DNA of 64,000 bases from Paenibacillus terricola (GTDB taxonomy: Bacteria; Bacillota; Bacilli; Paenibacillales; Paenibacillaceae). This document shows positions 7,435 through 14,697 of the stretch, piece by piece. The notes under the pieces were generated by a model. That model worked only from the letters and a program-made list of their open reading frames with translations. It ran no database searches and was not told the DNA's origin. The DNA lies in the NCBI RefSeq assembly GCF_014779765.1, contig NZ_JACXZA010000006.1:186001-250000 (forward strand), given 5' to 3'. The stretch's first letter is position 1. Every line of letters starts with the position of its first letter. The position numbers were made by a program, and so were the translations under genes.

Positions 7435-8322
7435 TTACCCTTTAACTGCGCCAATCGTGAGTCCTTTGACAAAATACCGCTGCACGAACGGATACAGCAG
7501 AATAATCGGTCCTGTTACTACGAGCGCCATCGCCATCTTCGTTGACTCTGTCGGAATGTCCGTACCAAGCGATACGCCGGTGCCTGCTCCCATCTGCGTC
7601 ACGAACGACATCGTATTGATGACGTTATAGAGGTAGAATTGCAGCTGGTACATATGCTGATCGTTAATGAAGAGCGATGACAGGAACCAGTCGTTCCAAT
7701 ACGCTAGTGCCAGGAACAGGCCAACTGTGGCGATGCCAGGCAGCGATAGCGGCAGCACGATGCGGTAATAGATTGTAAAGTCATTCGCGCCGTCGATCTT
7801 CGATGATTCGAACAACTCGTCGGGAACGGCGGAGCGGATGAAATTCTTCATCAGAATGATGAGGAATGGCGTCATTAGTCCCGGGAAGATGAGCACGGTA
7901 TACGTATCTGTCAGCTTCAAATATTTGGTGAGCAGAATGTACCAAGGTACGAGACCGCCTCCAAACAGCGTCGTGAAGTAGATGTAGAAGCTGAACATGT
8001 TACGGTATTTGAAGTCTCGGCGCTGCAGGACGTAACCCGTCATCGTGATGATGAACAGGCCGAGCAGCGTGCCAACGACAGTCGTTACAGTCGTCACCCA
8101 GTAGGCGCGGAGCACTTGATCAGGGAATCGGAACACTAATCGGTAACCCTCCAGGGAGAATGCCTCCGGGATAAGGTGGAATCCGTGTTTGATGATCGAC
8201 TCATTCTGGGTGAGCGACGCCGAGATGACGAGCAGGAACGGGAACAAGCATAACAAGCTGCCGATGATGAGAACGACGTAGGCTAACGTTCGGAATAAGC
8301 GATCGGTTGGGGTGGTGCTCAT
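7435..8322 (-). CDS. Carbohydrate ABC permease, LplC/YtcP type
   Basis: A 295-aa inner-membrane permease with six predicted helices and the conserved EAA loop (about residue 185, SSKIDGANDFTIYYRIVLP). It pairs with the permease at 8770-9693 to form the channel of the importer whose lipoprotein is encoded at 5720-7327. A GGAGGTCTCCC ribosome site sits before ATG. The 447-bp gap to the upstream permease gene is unusual for this kind of operon and is filled with hairpins (see 8426-8720). Confidence 0.92.
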   Translation of the reverse strand: MSTTPTDRLFRTLAYVVLIIGSLLCLFPFLLVISASLTQNESIIKHGFHLIPEAFSLEGYRLVFRFPDQVLRAYWVTTVTTVVGTLLGLFIITMTGYVLQRRDFKYRNMFSFYIYFTTLFGGGLVPWYILLTKYLKLTDTYTVLIFPGLMTPFLIILMKNFIRSAVPDELFESSKIDGANDFTIYYRIVLPLSLPGIATVGLFLALAYWNDWFLSSLFINDQHMYQLQFYLYNVINTMSFVTQMGAGTGVSLGTDIPTESTKMAMALVVTGPIILLYPFVQRYFVKGLTIGAVKG

Positions 8323-8425
8323 GGGAGACCTCCTTCTGTAGTGGTGAAAAATGCTGAAGTGCGGGAGCTACACAAAGTGCGGTGCTGCTTCACAGCTGTT
8401 CCGCTGGGCGGCTGAGGCCGCTGCG

Positions 8426-8545
8426 CGGCGGATCATTCTTCCGATCGCTGTTGTCCCCGGATTGCCCTGAACTTGTGAGATCGCTAATCTGTAGCAATCC
8501 GTGGACAAAGGCGACCGCTGACGCTTCTCCAGAACGATTCCGCCG
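8426..8545. repeat. 120-bp imperfect inverted repeat inside the importer operon
   Basis: Outer arms 8426-8440 and 8531-8545 (CGGCGGATCATTCTT against AGAACGATTCCGCCG, one bulge and one wobble) enclose a second pair of arms, 8451-8466 and 8494-8508 (TTGTCCCCGGATTGCC against GCAATCCGTGGACAA). The result is one long hairpin. It lies between two permease genes of the same transcript and is richer in G+C than its neighbours. It looks like an inserted palindromic element rather than a gene. Confidence 0.65.
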
Positions 8546-8642
8546 CTCCGCTCGCTTGCCGCCCTGCCCGCCCCTCTGCGCCGCGGGGCGGGGAACTTGG
8601 CTCGCCCATCTCCCCAGACTACCGTCGTCGATGGGCTCGCTG

Positions 8643-8720
8643 CGCTGCCCTTAGCAGCGCGGGATTCCGTCGCCATGCGACGAAGGGACTTGCAAGCAGC
8701 GCGATCGTTGCTGCGCAACG
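8643..8720. repeat. Cluster of three small GC-rich hairpins
   Basis: GCGCTGC/GCAGCGC (8643-8660), GTCGC/GCGAC (8669-8681) and CGTTGC/GCAACG (8706-8720) follow one another in the same intercistronic gap, with repeated GCGCAGC words around them. They could slow ribonuclease or polymerase movement and set the ratio of upstream to downstream permease mRNA; that is inference. Confidence 0.5.
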
Positions 8721-8769
8721 GCGAAGCCCGGGCCGCTGCGCGACCCTCTTTGGTTGTCGCTGCGCGACT

Positions 8770-9693
8770 TTAGAAGAGGGCGTAGTCGTCGTTTATTTTG
8801 CGAATGATATAGTTGACGGTCATGACGAGTATGAAGCCGAAGGCGGATTGGTAGAGGCCTGCGGATGTAGCCATGCCCATATCGAATGTTACTTTGAGTG
8901 AACGATAGACATAGGTGTCAAGAATGTCCGTTGCATTGTAGAGAACGCCGTTGTTGCCGACGAGCTGGTAGAACAGGTCGAATTGGCCTTTCATAATACT
9001 GCCAAGCGAGAATAGCAGCAGGACGATGAAAGTTGTTTTGAGCATCTGGATCGTGATGTGCCATATCCTCTGGAATATATTCGCTCCGTCTATTTTCGCC
9101 GCCTCGTAGTACTCTTCGCTTATCCCTGTAATGGCTGCGAGATAGATGATCATGCTGTAGCCGAGATTCTTCCATAGATAGAAGATGACGATGAGCGGTA
9201 CCCATACCCACGGCGTATTGTAGACGTCGACCGGCTCCATATGAAGCGCTTTCAATGTAGTGTTAAGAAAGCCGTTCTCGTAGTTGAACAGGTTATAGAC
9301 GATAACGCTTAAGATAACGAATGAGATGAAGTACGGCAAGAACAGAACGGATTGCGTCAGCTTCTTGAACCATTTGAGCTTCAGCTCGCTGACCAGCACG
9401 GCTAAGACGATCGCGAATACGTTGCTCAGGACAATGAATGCAAGGTTGTACCCGAGCGTATTGAGCGTCAGCCGCTTCAGGATGCCGGAGCGCCATAGAA
9501 ACTTGAAGTTCTCGAAACCGATAAATTCGCTGTTGAACAAGCTGGTGTTGAAATCGAACCGGGTGAACGCATAATAGATGCCGACCATCGGGATGTACGA
9601 ATTAATTAGAAAAAAGATCAGCGCTGGCATCAGCATTATGAACATGAGCCGGTTTTTAACGAGTTCGTACATAAATCCTCTCTTTCGAAGCAT
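8770..9693 (-). CDS. Carbohydrate ABC permease, LplB/YtePtype
   Basis: A 307-aa permease with six helices and the EAA loop AAKIDGANIFQRIWHITIQ near residue 200. It begins the importer operon. The start is ATG at 9693 behind GGAGAGGAG (eight-base spacing); an internal ATG at 9672 has a poorer site. It partners with 7435-8322. The intergenic region upstream (9694-10026) is shared with the cyd cluster and holds a 49-bp element that is repeated at 12710. Confidence 0.92.
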   Translation of the reverse strand: MLRKRGFMYELVKNRLMFIMLMPALIFFLINSYIPMVGIYYAFTRFDFNTSLFNSEFIGFENFKFLWRSGILKRLTLNTLGYNLAFIVLSNVFAIVLAVLVSELKLKWFKKLTQSVLFLPYFISFVILSVIVYNLFNYENGFLNTTLKALHMEPVDVYNTPWVWVPLIVIFYLWKNLGYSMIIYLAAITGISEEYYEAAKIDGANIFQRIWHITIQMLKTTFIVLLLFSLGSIMKGQFDLFYQLVGNNGVLYNATDILDTYVYRSLKVTFDMGMATSAGLYQSAFGFILVMTVNYIIRKINDDYALF

Positions 9694-9812
9694 GCTGGTC
9701 TCTCCTCTCCTCGATCATGTATCGATCAGGTGCTGCACTCAGTGTAGTCGGACAGCCGGCAAGCCAGAAAGAGAAGGTTCGCGGAAAATATGAACTTATT
9801 CGCCTCTTCGCA

Positions 9813-9861
9813 TATGAACATTTTCGGCTTTTGTGCACTTATGCGCTGTTCACACGTCTCA
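9813..9861 (+). repeat. 49-bp dispersed element, copy 1
   Basis: The stretch from TATGAACATTTTCGG to GTTCACACGTCTCA matches 12710-12758 at 44 of 49 positions. It includes an inverted pair, TGTGCAC and GTTCACA, separated by nine bases. It lies between the importer operon (minus) and the cyd cluster (plus). A second TATGAAC occurs at 9789-9795. Confidence 0.75.
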
Positions 9862-9957
9862 ACCCCTCTACAATCCGGCTTCCATAAGCAGACGAATTGA
9901 AATTTTACGTTCCGTCATACATTAGACAAGCTTCCTTCATCGGTTCGCCACATCATT

Positions 9958-9979
9958 AGTGAAAAAAATCACATATAAT
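9958..9979 (+). promoter_or_regulatory. Rex/Fnr-like palindrome and -10 box of the cyd cluster
   Basis: AGTGAAAAAAATCACA (9958-9973) matches the Bacillus Rex consensus TGTGAA-N4-TTCACA at 10 of its 12 defined positions and the Fnr-type TGTGA-N6-TCACA nearly as well. It abuts a perfect -10 box, TATAAT (9974-9979), leaving no normal -35. Rex represses cyd in B. subtilis when NADH is low, so binding here would fit; which factor binds is inference. Confidence 0.55.
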
Positions 9980-10026
9980 AAAGGCATCAAACAAACCACT
10001 TTAAAAAACGGAAAGGGATGAACCTT

Positions 10027-10134
10027 ATGCGCAACAACCACCAGCTGAGAATCGGAAAACAAGAGAGACGTTTAGTTGGGCTGTGCATTCTCGTTGCCGT
10101 TATTATGCTGCTGGCTTGGATCAGAAGACTGTGA
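10027..10134 (+). CDS. 35-aa single-helix membrane protein leading the cyd cluster
   Basis: The frame encodes a basic N-terminus (about 15 residues with Lys/Arg) and one hydrophobic helix (LCILVAVIMLLAWI), ending in RRL. AAAGGG lies nine bases before ATG, downstream of the cyd promoter and 15 bp before cydA, so it is transcribed with the oxidase. It does not resemble CydS (found at the other end of the cluster) or CydX. It could be an assembly or stability factor or an extra small subunit; function unknown. Confidence 0.5.
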   Translation: MRNNHQLRIGKQERRLVGLCILVAVIMLLAWIRRL

Positions 10135-10149
10135 CCTGGAGGGATTACC

Positions 10150-11520
10150 ATGCTGCAATGGCTGTACGATAGTTACGATCCGGTTAAGCTCAGTCGAATG
10201 TTGACCGGCATCACGCTATTCTTCCATATTATTTTTGCCACGATCGGCGTTGGCGTGCCGTTGATGATCGCGCTTGCGGAATTCATCGGGATCAAGCGCC
10301 GCGATTCTCACTACCTGCTGCTCGCCCGTCGATGGTCGAGGGGCTTCGTCATCACGGTTGCCGTCGGCGTCGTCACCGGGACCGCAATCGGTCTTCAGCT
10401 CAGCCTGCTGTGGCCGACATTTATGAAGGCTGCCGGACAGACGATCGCGCTTCCGCTGTTCATGGAGACCTTCGCCTTCTTCTTCGAGGCGATCTTCCTA
10501 GGCATCTATTTGTATACATGGGACCGGTTTAAGAATCGTTGGCTTCATTTCATGCTGTTGATTCCGGTCGTTATCGGCTCGTCGGCGTCCGCCCTGTTCA
10601 TTACGGTCGTGAACGCCTTCATGAATGCGCCCGCCGGCGTGAAGTTCCTTGACGGACAGCTCGTCGATATCAACCCTTGGGCAGCCATGCTGAGTCCGGC
10701 CGCGCCTACGAAGGTGGCGCACGTACTCGCTTCCGCATACCTGACCAGCGCATTCATCCTTGCAGCCATCGCAGCGTGGTCGCTGCTAGCGGGCAGACGC
10801 CACGTCTATTATAAGAAAGCATTCAAGTTGACCATGGTTGCCGCGCTCGTATTCTTCGCCGCTACGGCTGTGATCGGCGACTTCTCCGGCAAATATTTGG
10901 CCAAATACCAGCCTGAGAAGCTCGCGGCGATGGAATGGCATTTCGAAACGACGGACAAGGCCCCCTTCGTATTCGGCGGCATCTTAACGGAGGATAACGA
11001 GGTGAAATATGCCCTCAAAATCCCGTATCTGCTCAGCATTTTAGCCAAAGATAAACCAAGCGGGACGGTGACCGGCCTGAACGAATTCGCGGAAGCCGAT
11101 CGCCCGCCGATGTACATCCATTATTTGTTCGATCTCAAGATGATGCTGGTCGGCATGCTTGGCATTGTGCTTGCGCTGTTTCTGTTCTATTTGCTGCGGC
11201 GCCGATCGCAGCGGCAGCTGTATGCGAACAAATGGCTGCTCCGCGGTTCCATCGCCGCAGCGCCTCTGGCCATGCTGACAATCGAGCACGGCTGGGTGTT
11301 CTCCGAGATCGGCCGGCAGCCGTGGCTGCTTCGCGGTCTGATGCGCACATCGGAAGGAGCGACGACATCCGCCCATGTCGATACGATGCTGGTCATCTTC
11401 GTTCTGCTCTATATTGTGCTCGGCATCAGCTCCGTCATCGTGCTGACTCGAATGTTCCGCTCTAATCGCGCGGAAGATGAAATGATCGCCATGGGTCTGG
11501 AAGGAGGCGAACCGCAATGA
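10150..11520 (+). CDS. cydA: Cytochrome bd menaquinol oxidase subunit I
   Basis: A 456-aa membrane protein that binds the three hemes and oxidises menaquinol with reduction of O2 to water. Visible ligands and motifs: His26 in LFFHIIFATIG, the helix with paired acids ETFAFFFEAIF, His in the VAHVLASAY helix, and the GW-x3-E-x-GRQPW signature near the C-terminus. The quinol (Q) loop is short, as in Geobacillus and B. subtilis enzymes rather than the E. coli long-loop type. A GGAGGG ribosome site precedes ATG. It overlaps cydB (ATGA at 11517), implying coupled translation. The YthA lineage is an alternative name for this protein. Confidence 0.95.
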   Translation: MLQWLYDSYDPVKLSRMLTGITLFFHIIFATIGVGVPLMIALAEFIGIKRRDSHYLLLARRWSRGFVITVAVGVVTGTAIGLQLSLLWPTFMKAAGQTIALPLFMETFAFFFEAIFLGIYLYTWDRFKNRWLHFMLLIPVVIGSSASALFITVVNAFMNAPAGVKFLDGQLVDINPWAAMLSPAAPTKVAHVLASAYLTSAFILAAIAAWSLLAGRRHVYYKKAFKLTMVAALVFFAATAVIGDFSGKYLAKYQPEKLAAMEWHFETTDKAPFVFGGILTEDNEVKYALKIPYLLSILAKDKPSGTVTGLNEFAEADRPPMYIHYLFDLKMMLVGMLGIVLALFLFYLLRRRSQRQLYANKWLLRGSIAAAPLAMLTIEHGWVFSEIGRQPWLLRGLMRTSEGATTSAHVDTMLVIFVLLYIVLGISSVIVLTRMFRSNRAEDEMIAMGLEGGEPQ

Positions 11521-12536
11521 GCCTGGAGGAACTCGGAATCGGCATCTTATGGCTGTTCTTGTTCGGTTATCTGATCGTCGCTTCGATCGATTTCGGCGCT
11601 GGATTTTACAGCTTCTATAGTCATCTGACCGGACAGCGTCAGCAGGTCCGCACCATTATCGAGCGATATTTAAGCCCCGTCTGGGAAGTGACGAACGTGT
11701 TTCTTGTTTTCTTCTTCGTCGGACTGGTCGGTTTCTTCCCGGATACGGCCTACTACTATGGAACGGCTCTGCTTGTTCCGGGCAGCGTGGCGATCGTGCT
11801 GCTTGCTGTGCGAGGCTCTTATTATGCCTTTAACTCCTACGGGTTTGGCAGCAAATCGCTGTACATGTTTCTGTACGGAGCAAGCGGACTGCTGATTCCC
11901 GCCTCGCTCTCGACGGTTCTAACCATCTCCGAGGGCGGGTTCATATCGGAGGACGGCAATCGTGTCCGCTTCTTGTTCGCTGATCTGCTGACTAGTCCGT
12001 ATGCTTGGTCCGTCGTATTGTTATCCATCGTTAGCGTGCTATACATTTCCGCCATGTTTCTAAGCTATTATGCTTCCAAAGCGGGCGATACGGCAGCCTT
12101 CGAACAGCTTCGACGCTATGCGCTCGCTTGGATGCTGCCGACGATTCTGAGCAGCTTCCTCGTCTTCTATGCCATTCGGGGCCACAATTCCGAGCACTAC
12201 GAGGGCATGCTCAGCCTGTGGTGGATGTTCGCGCTCTCGACGCTATGCTATATCGGGGCCGGCTGGCTCATGTGGAAACGCAAAAAGCTGGGTTTGTCGT
12301 TTATGCTCGTCCTACTGCAGTTCGGCTTCGCGTTTTTCGGTTACGGCGCCAGCCACCTGCCGTATCTTCTTTATCCTTATTTGAAGATCACGGATCACTT
12401 CACGAGCCCGGCGATGGCTTCAGCGCTCATCATCGCTTTCGTGCTTGGGTTCGTATTGCTTGTACCTTCTCTATATTTGCTTATGCGGTTGTTTTTATTC
12501 GACGCCAAGTATGTGCAGGGGAAACTGAAAAAATAA
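11517..12536 (+). CDS. cydB: Cytochrome bd menaquinol oxidase subunit II
   Basis: A 339-aa protein with eight to nine membrane helices, including the early LIVASIDFGAGFYSF segment, a form of the GxDxGxG-type motif of CydB. It stabilises subunit I and has no heme ligands of its own. The start overlaps the cydA stop by four bases, and cydS follows 18 bp downstream. Length and spacing are normal for the family; no sign of damage. Confidence 0.93.
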   Translation: MSLEELGIGILWLFLFGYLIVASIDFGAGFYSFYSHLTGQRQQVRTIIERYLSPVWEVTNVFLVFFFVGLVGFFPDTAYYYGTALLVPGSVAIVLLAVRGSYYAFNSYGFGSKSLYMFLYGASGLLIPASLSTVLTISEGGFISEDGNRVRFLFADLLTSPYAWSVVLLSIVSVLYISAMFLSYYASKAGDTAAFEQLRRYALAWMLPTILSSFLVFYAIRGHNSEHYEGMLSLWWMFALSTLCYIGAGWLMWKRKKLGLSFMLVLLQFGFAFFGYGASHLPYLLYPYLKITDHFTSPAMASALIIAFVLGFVLLVPSLYLLMRLFLFDAKYVQGKLKK

Positions 12537-12554
12537 CGAGGAGTGTGGAGTGAA

Positions 12555-12677
12555 ATGGAACGATTTCTTGATGAGATGATGATTTTCTACGCGCCGCTTG
12601 CCTTCATCGCACTGTCGCTCGGCTTATTATTCTGGTTGGGCGCGAAGGGGCACTTTGCTGCTCCTTCTGAGGATTAA
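12555..12677 (+). CDS. cydS: Cytochrome bd oxidase small subunit CydS, 40 aa
   Basis: A 40-residue protein with one helix: FYAPLAFIALSLGLLFWLGAK has the pattern MYAP-x(4)-ALS-x(4)-FW-x-G of the 33-aa CydS seen in the Geobacillus bd oxidase structure. There, CydS sits beside CydA near the heme b and stabilises it. The start ATG at 12555 follows a GGAG at 12547-12550. It is the fourth gene of the cluster after cydB. It is easily missed because of its size, but the order cydA-cydB-cydS and the motif make the call firm. Confidence 0.82.
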   Translation: MERFLDEMMIFYAPLAFIALSLGLLFWLGAKGHFAAPSED

Positions 12678-12709
12678 GGCGTTCTCTTGAGAACGGATTG
12701 CAACAGGTG

Positions 12710-12758
12710 TATGAACATTTTCGGCTTATGTGCACTTTCGCGCTGATCACACTTCTCA
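12710..12758 (+). repeat. 49-bp dispersed element, copy 2
   Basis: Copy of 9813-9861 with five differences, on the other side of the cyd cluster and directly upstream of the hydrolase promoter. The inverted pair is TGTGCAC and GATCACA. The two copies bracket the cyd genes in direct orientation. Confidence 0.75.
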
Positions 12759-12782
12759 TTTCCTTGTGAATCCCGTTATGAT
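12753..12782 (+). promoter_or_regulatory. Promoter of the esterase-like gene
   Basis: TTCTCA (12753-12758), an 18-bp spacer and TATGAT (12777-12782). The -35 overlaps the last bases of the 49-bp element, so a protein bound there could act as activator or repressor. Confidence 0.4.
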
Positions 12783-12814
12783 TAAGGCAGATGTGACCTT
12801 AAGGAGGGCAAATC

Positions 12815-13849
12815 ATGCGTCAAGCAGATGCGGTTCTCGTACAATGGTATGAAGATCAGAAGGTCGTAAGAGAGCATAAAGCTGCAGAGCAATCGTCAGA
12901 GGAACGCAGATCGGAGCTGCTCGGATTACTTAGACGTTCTCTTGGAGATTTCGAACGGACAATTGCGCATGAGCCAGTCTTACTGGAGCGGACCGTATGT
13001 GACGGATATATTCGAGAACGGGTTGAGTTGTCTGCCGTACAGGGGCTGACGTTCGGAGCGTATGTGCTAATTCCTGATGGAGCGAGCGGACAGTTGCCGG
13101 GAGTTGTTGCCGTTCATGGTCACGGTTATGGCAGCAAACAGATTTGCGGGATGACGGCAGACGGAGAGTTGGATACGACGGGCACGGGCGGCCATTCGCA
13201 TTTTGCCATACAACTCGTGAAACGCGGCTTGATTGTTATTGCACCTGACGTTATTGGATTTGGCGAGCGGCGGCTCGCAAGCGATCAGGAGAGCGACCCG
13301 AATGCGCCCAACTCCTGCTATATGATGGCGACTAAATTGCTTATGCTCGGTCGGACATTAACCGGGCTGCGTGTCACCGAGCTATTCGGCGCACTTGATT
13401 ACTTCTTAACTCGGCCTGATGTAGATTCGACTCGCATCGGAATTGCCGGCTTCTCCGGCGGATCGGTTATTGGTTATACGGCTGCGGCGCTCGATGAACG
13501 CATTCGAGCTGCACTGTTAATCGGCTATCCGAATACATTTAAGGACAGCATCTGGGATATTCGGCACTGCATTTGCAATTACACGCCTGGTGTTCTGGCT
13601 GAGGCAGAGCTTCCTGAATTGCTTGGGCTGATCGCACCGCGCCCACTGTTCCTTGAATCGGGCAGGCGTGATCCTATTTTTCCAGCTGAAGGGTTTGGAC
13701 AGGCGGTGTCTGAGCTTCAACGATTGTATGGGGATGCAAATGCTGAGGATCGGCTTGCATACGATCTGTTCGAGGGCGGGCACGAGGTGAGCGGCAGGCA
13801 ATCGTTCGATTGGATGAAACAGCAATTGGAAGCGGTTCCGAATTTGTAA
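12815..13849 (+). CDS. Alpha/beta hydrolase, acetyl-xylan-esterase-like (Abhydrolase_7 type)
   Basis: A 344-aa cytoplasmic hydrolase without a signal peptide. The catalytic triad is visible: Ser in GIAGFSGGS, Asp in GRRDPIFP and His in EGGHEVSG. The oxyanion region is VAVHGHGYG. Family members deacetylate or hydrolyse esters of small carbohydrate-derived substrates. Its neighbours suggest a role in using sugars imported by the ABC system at 3241-9693, but the cyd cluster lies between. A TAAGGAGGG ribosome site precedes ATG. The stop codon overlaps the first half-site of the fourth sRNA promoter. Confidence 0.85.
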   Translation: MRQADAVLVQWYEDQKVVREHKAAEQSSEERRSELLGLLRRSLGDFERTIAHEPVLLERTVCDGYIRERVELSAVQGLTFGAYVLIPDGASGQLPGVVAVHGHGYGSKQICGMTADGELDTTGTGGHSHFAIQLVKRGLIVIAPDVIGFGERRLASDQESDPNAPNSCYMMATKLLMLGRTLTGLRVTELFGALDYFLTRPDVDSTRIGIAGFSGGSVIGYTAAALDERIRAALLIGYPNTFKDSIWDIRHCICNYTPGVLAEAELPELLGLIAPRPLFLESGRRDPIFPAEGFGQAVSELQRLYGDANAEDRLAYDLFEGGHEVSGRQSFDWMKQQLEAVPNL

Positions 13850-13899
13850 TGTTTCTGTAATGTTCTACTCAGGTTTATTTCATCTAGCATTTCTATAAT
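13844..13899 (+). promoter_or_regulatory. Promoter of sRNA copy 4 with Pho-box-like half-sites
   Basis: TTGTAA (13844-13849), CTGTAA (13855-13860), ACTCAG (13867-13872) and TTTCAT (13878-13883) keep the 11-12-11 spacing of copies 2 and 3. A perfect -10, TATAAT (13894-13899), follows after exactly 10 bp. Bases between the hexamers differ from the array copies, so the conserved geometry is unlikely to be simple recent duplication. Confidence 0.55.
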
Positions 13900-13904
13900 A
13901 AATG

Positions 13905-13969
13905 ACAAGACCCCCCTTATTATATAAAACTTCAACAAGCCTGCAGCGAATGCTGCAGGCTCCTTTTTT
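13905..13969 (+). ncRNA. Putative small RNA, copy 4 (dispersed)
   Basis: About 65 nt. It begins ACAAGACCCCCCTT like the array copies, then has a different A/T-rich body, TATTATATAAAACTTCAAC. The terminator stem is AGCCTGCAGC (13938-13947) with GCTGCAGGCT (13952-13961) and T-run 13964-13969. Relative to the array, the stem changes G to A on one arm and C to T on the other, so pairing is kept by a compensatory change. This supports a real RNA family. Confidence 0.65.
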
Positions 13970-14036
13970 GTGTCTGAGATCAGGACAAATTGTGGTATAC
14001 TGCTTAATGGTATTTCACGTCGAAAGGAAGATCACC

Positions 14037-14198
14037 GTGTTTCGATATATTTTCAACTTAATCATCAGCTTGGCTGTGCTCGTCTTCTCCATCATTCGTC
14101 TAAGCGACGGCAGCAAAATTTTCTATATCACGCTGGGGTTGTCCATCGTTTCTTTAGTTTTTAACCTGATTCTTATGTTTAAAAGACCACAAAGGTAA
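14037..14198 (+). CDS. Hypothetical small membrane protein, 53 aa
   Basis: Two hydrophobic segments (about residues 4-19 and 28-47) joined by a short loop with RLSDGSK, ending in KRPQR. No family recognised. The start is GTG at 14037 with GAAAGGAAG upstream, and an extended -10 (TGGTATACT, 13994-14001) fits as promoter. The frame is open farther upstream but crosses the sRNA terminator, so the short start is preferred. A strong terminator follows immediately. Confidence 0.6.
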   Translation: MFRYIFNLIISLAVLVFSIIRLSDGSKIFYITLGLSIVSLVFNLILMFKRPQR

Positions 14199-14209
14199 AG
14201 CCTTCTGCA

Positions 14210-14245
14210 AACAAAAGCCTGCGGCAGATGCCGCAGGCTTTTGTT
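14210..14245 (+). terminator. Rho-independent terminator
   Basis: AACAAAAGCCTGCGGC (14210-14225) pairs with GCCGCAGGCTTTTGTT (14230-14245) around an AGAT loop. The core GCCTGCGGC/GCCGCAGGC is the same stem as in the sRNA array at 86-112, 268-293 and 454-480. Confidence 0.85.
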
Positions 14246-14267
14246 TGTTATTCCGTCTCTTTAGTTA

Positions 14268-14393
14268 TTACAAATAAACACTGAAACGTCGAATGAATTC
14301 ACCTTTGTCGCCAATATTGGTCTTTGCAAACACCCGTTTTATCAAGTTGCGTACCATTCCCTCGGTAATTCCCATGTCTGCAGACTTATATAT
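14268..14393 (-). pseudogene. Remnant of a LuxR-type DNA-binding domain (last 41 codons)
   Basis: Reading the minus strand between stops at 14396-14394 and 14270-14268 gives ADMGITEGMVRNLIKRVFAK followed by TNIGDKGEFIRRF. This matches the recognition helix and following helix of LuxR/GerE HTH domains (pattern LGITEGTVRNHLSRIFAKLGV). Only the C-terminal half of the domain survives; the upstream part is replaced by repeat-like DNA. It has no ribosome site or complete domain, so it is a gene fossil. Confidence 0.7.
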
Positions 14394-14399
14394 CTACTC

Positions 14400-14625
14400 T
14401 CATTTGTGTGACGCTAACTGTAAGTGGAGGACCATAGGGCTTCAACGGTTGCCAAAGTTGCTATTCGCAGAAAAATCAACGATCTCAACCGCTAACGGTT
14501 CCCAACAAGGCTATTTCACCTTAAATAATCTATTTCTTGTGTAAACGGGGCAATGAGGTCCAACCACAACCGTTACAATCGGGAAAGGACCATTATGACT
14601 CAAATAAGCACTGCTGCAACCGCTA
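14400..14625. repeat. Non-coding stretch resembling a Paenibacillus dispersed repeat
   Basis: About 225 bp with no credible gene. The words AACGGTTGCC, CAACCGCTAACGGTT and CAACCGTTACAATCG recur in it, and it replaces the front of the LuxR fossil. From memory, similar AACGGTT-containing repeats are scattered in Paenibacillus genomes; this cannot be checked inside the window. Confidence 0.35.
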
Positions 14626-14697
14626 GCTTGCCCAAACGTCTCACCCACCTGCCACCTCGCCGTTTCACCTTCCTTACTACACTGCACTTTAAAATCG

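Noticed and set aside
8368-8718. 116-codon minus-strand frame in the gap between permease genes
   Set aside because: It crosses several hairpins, is rich in Arg, Ser and Ala, and has no ribosome site; structure explains it better than coding.
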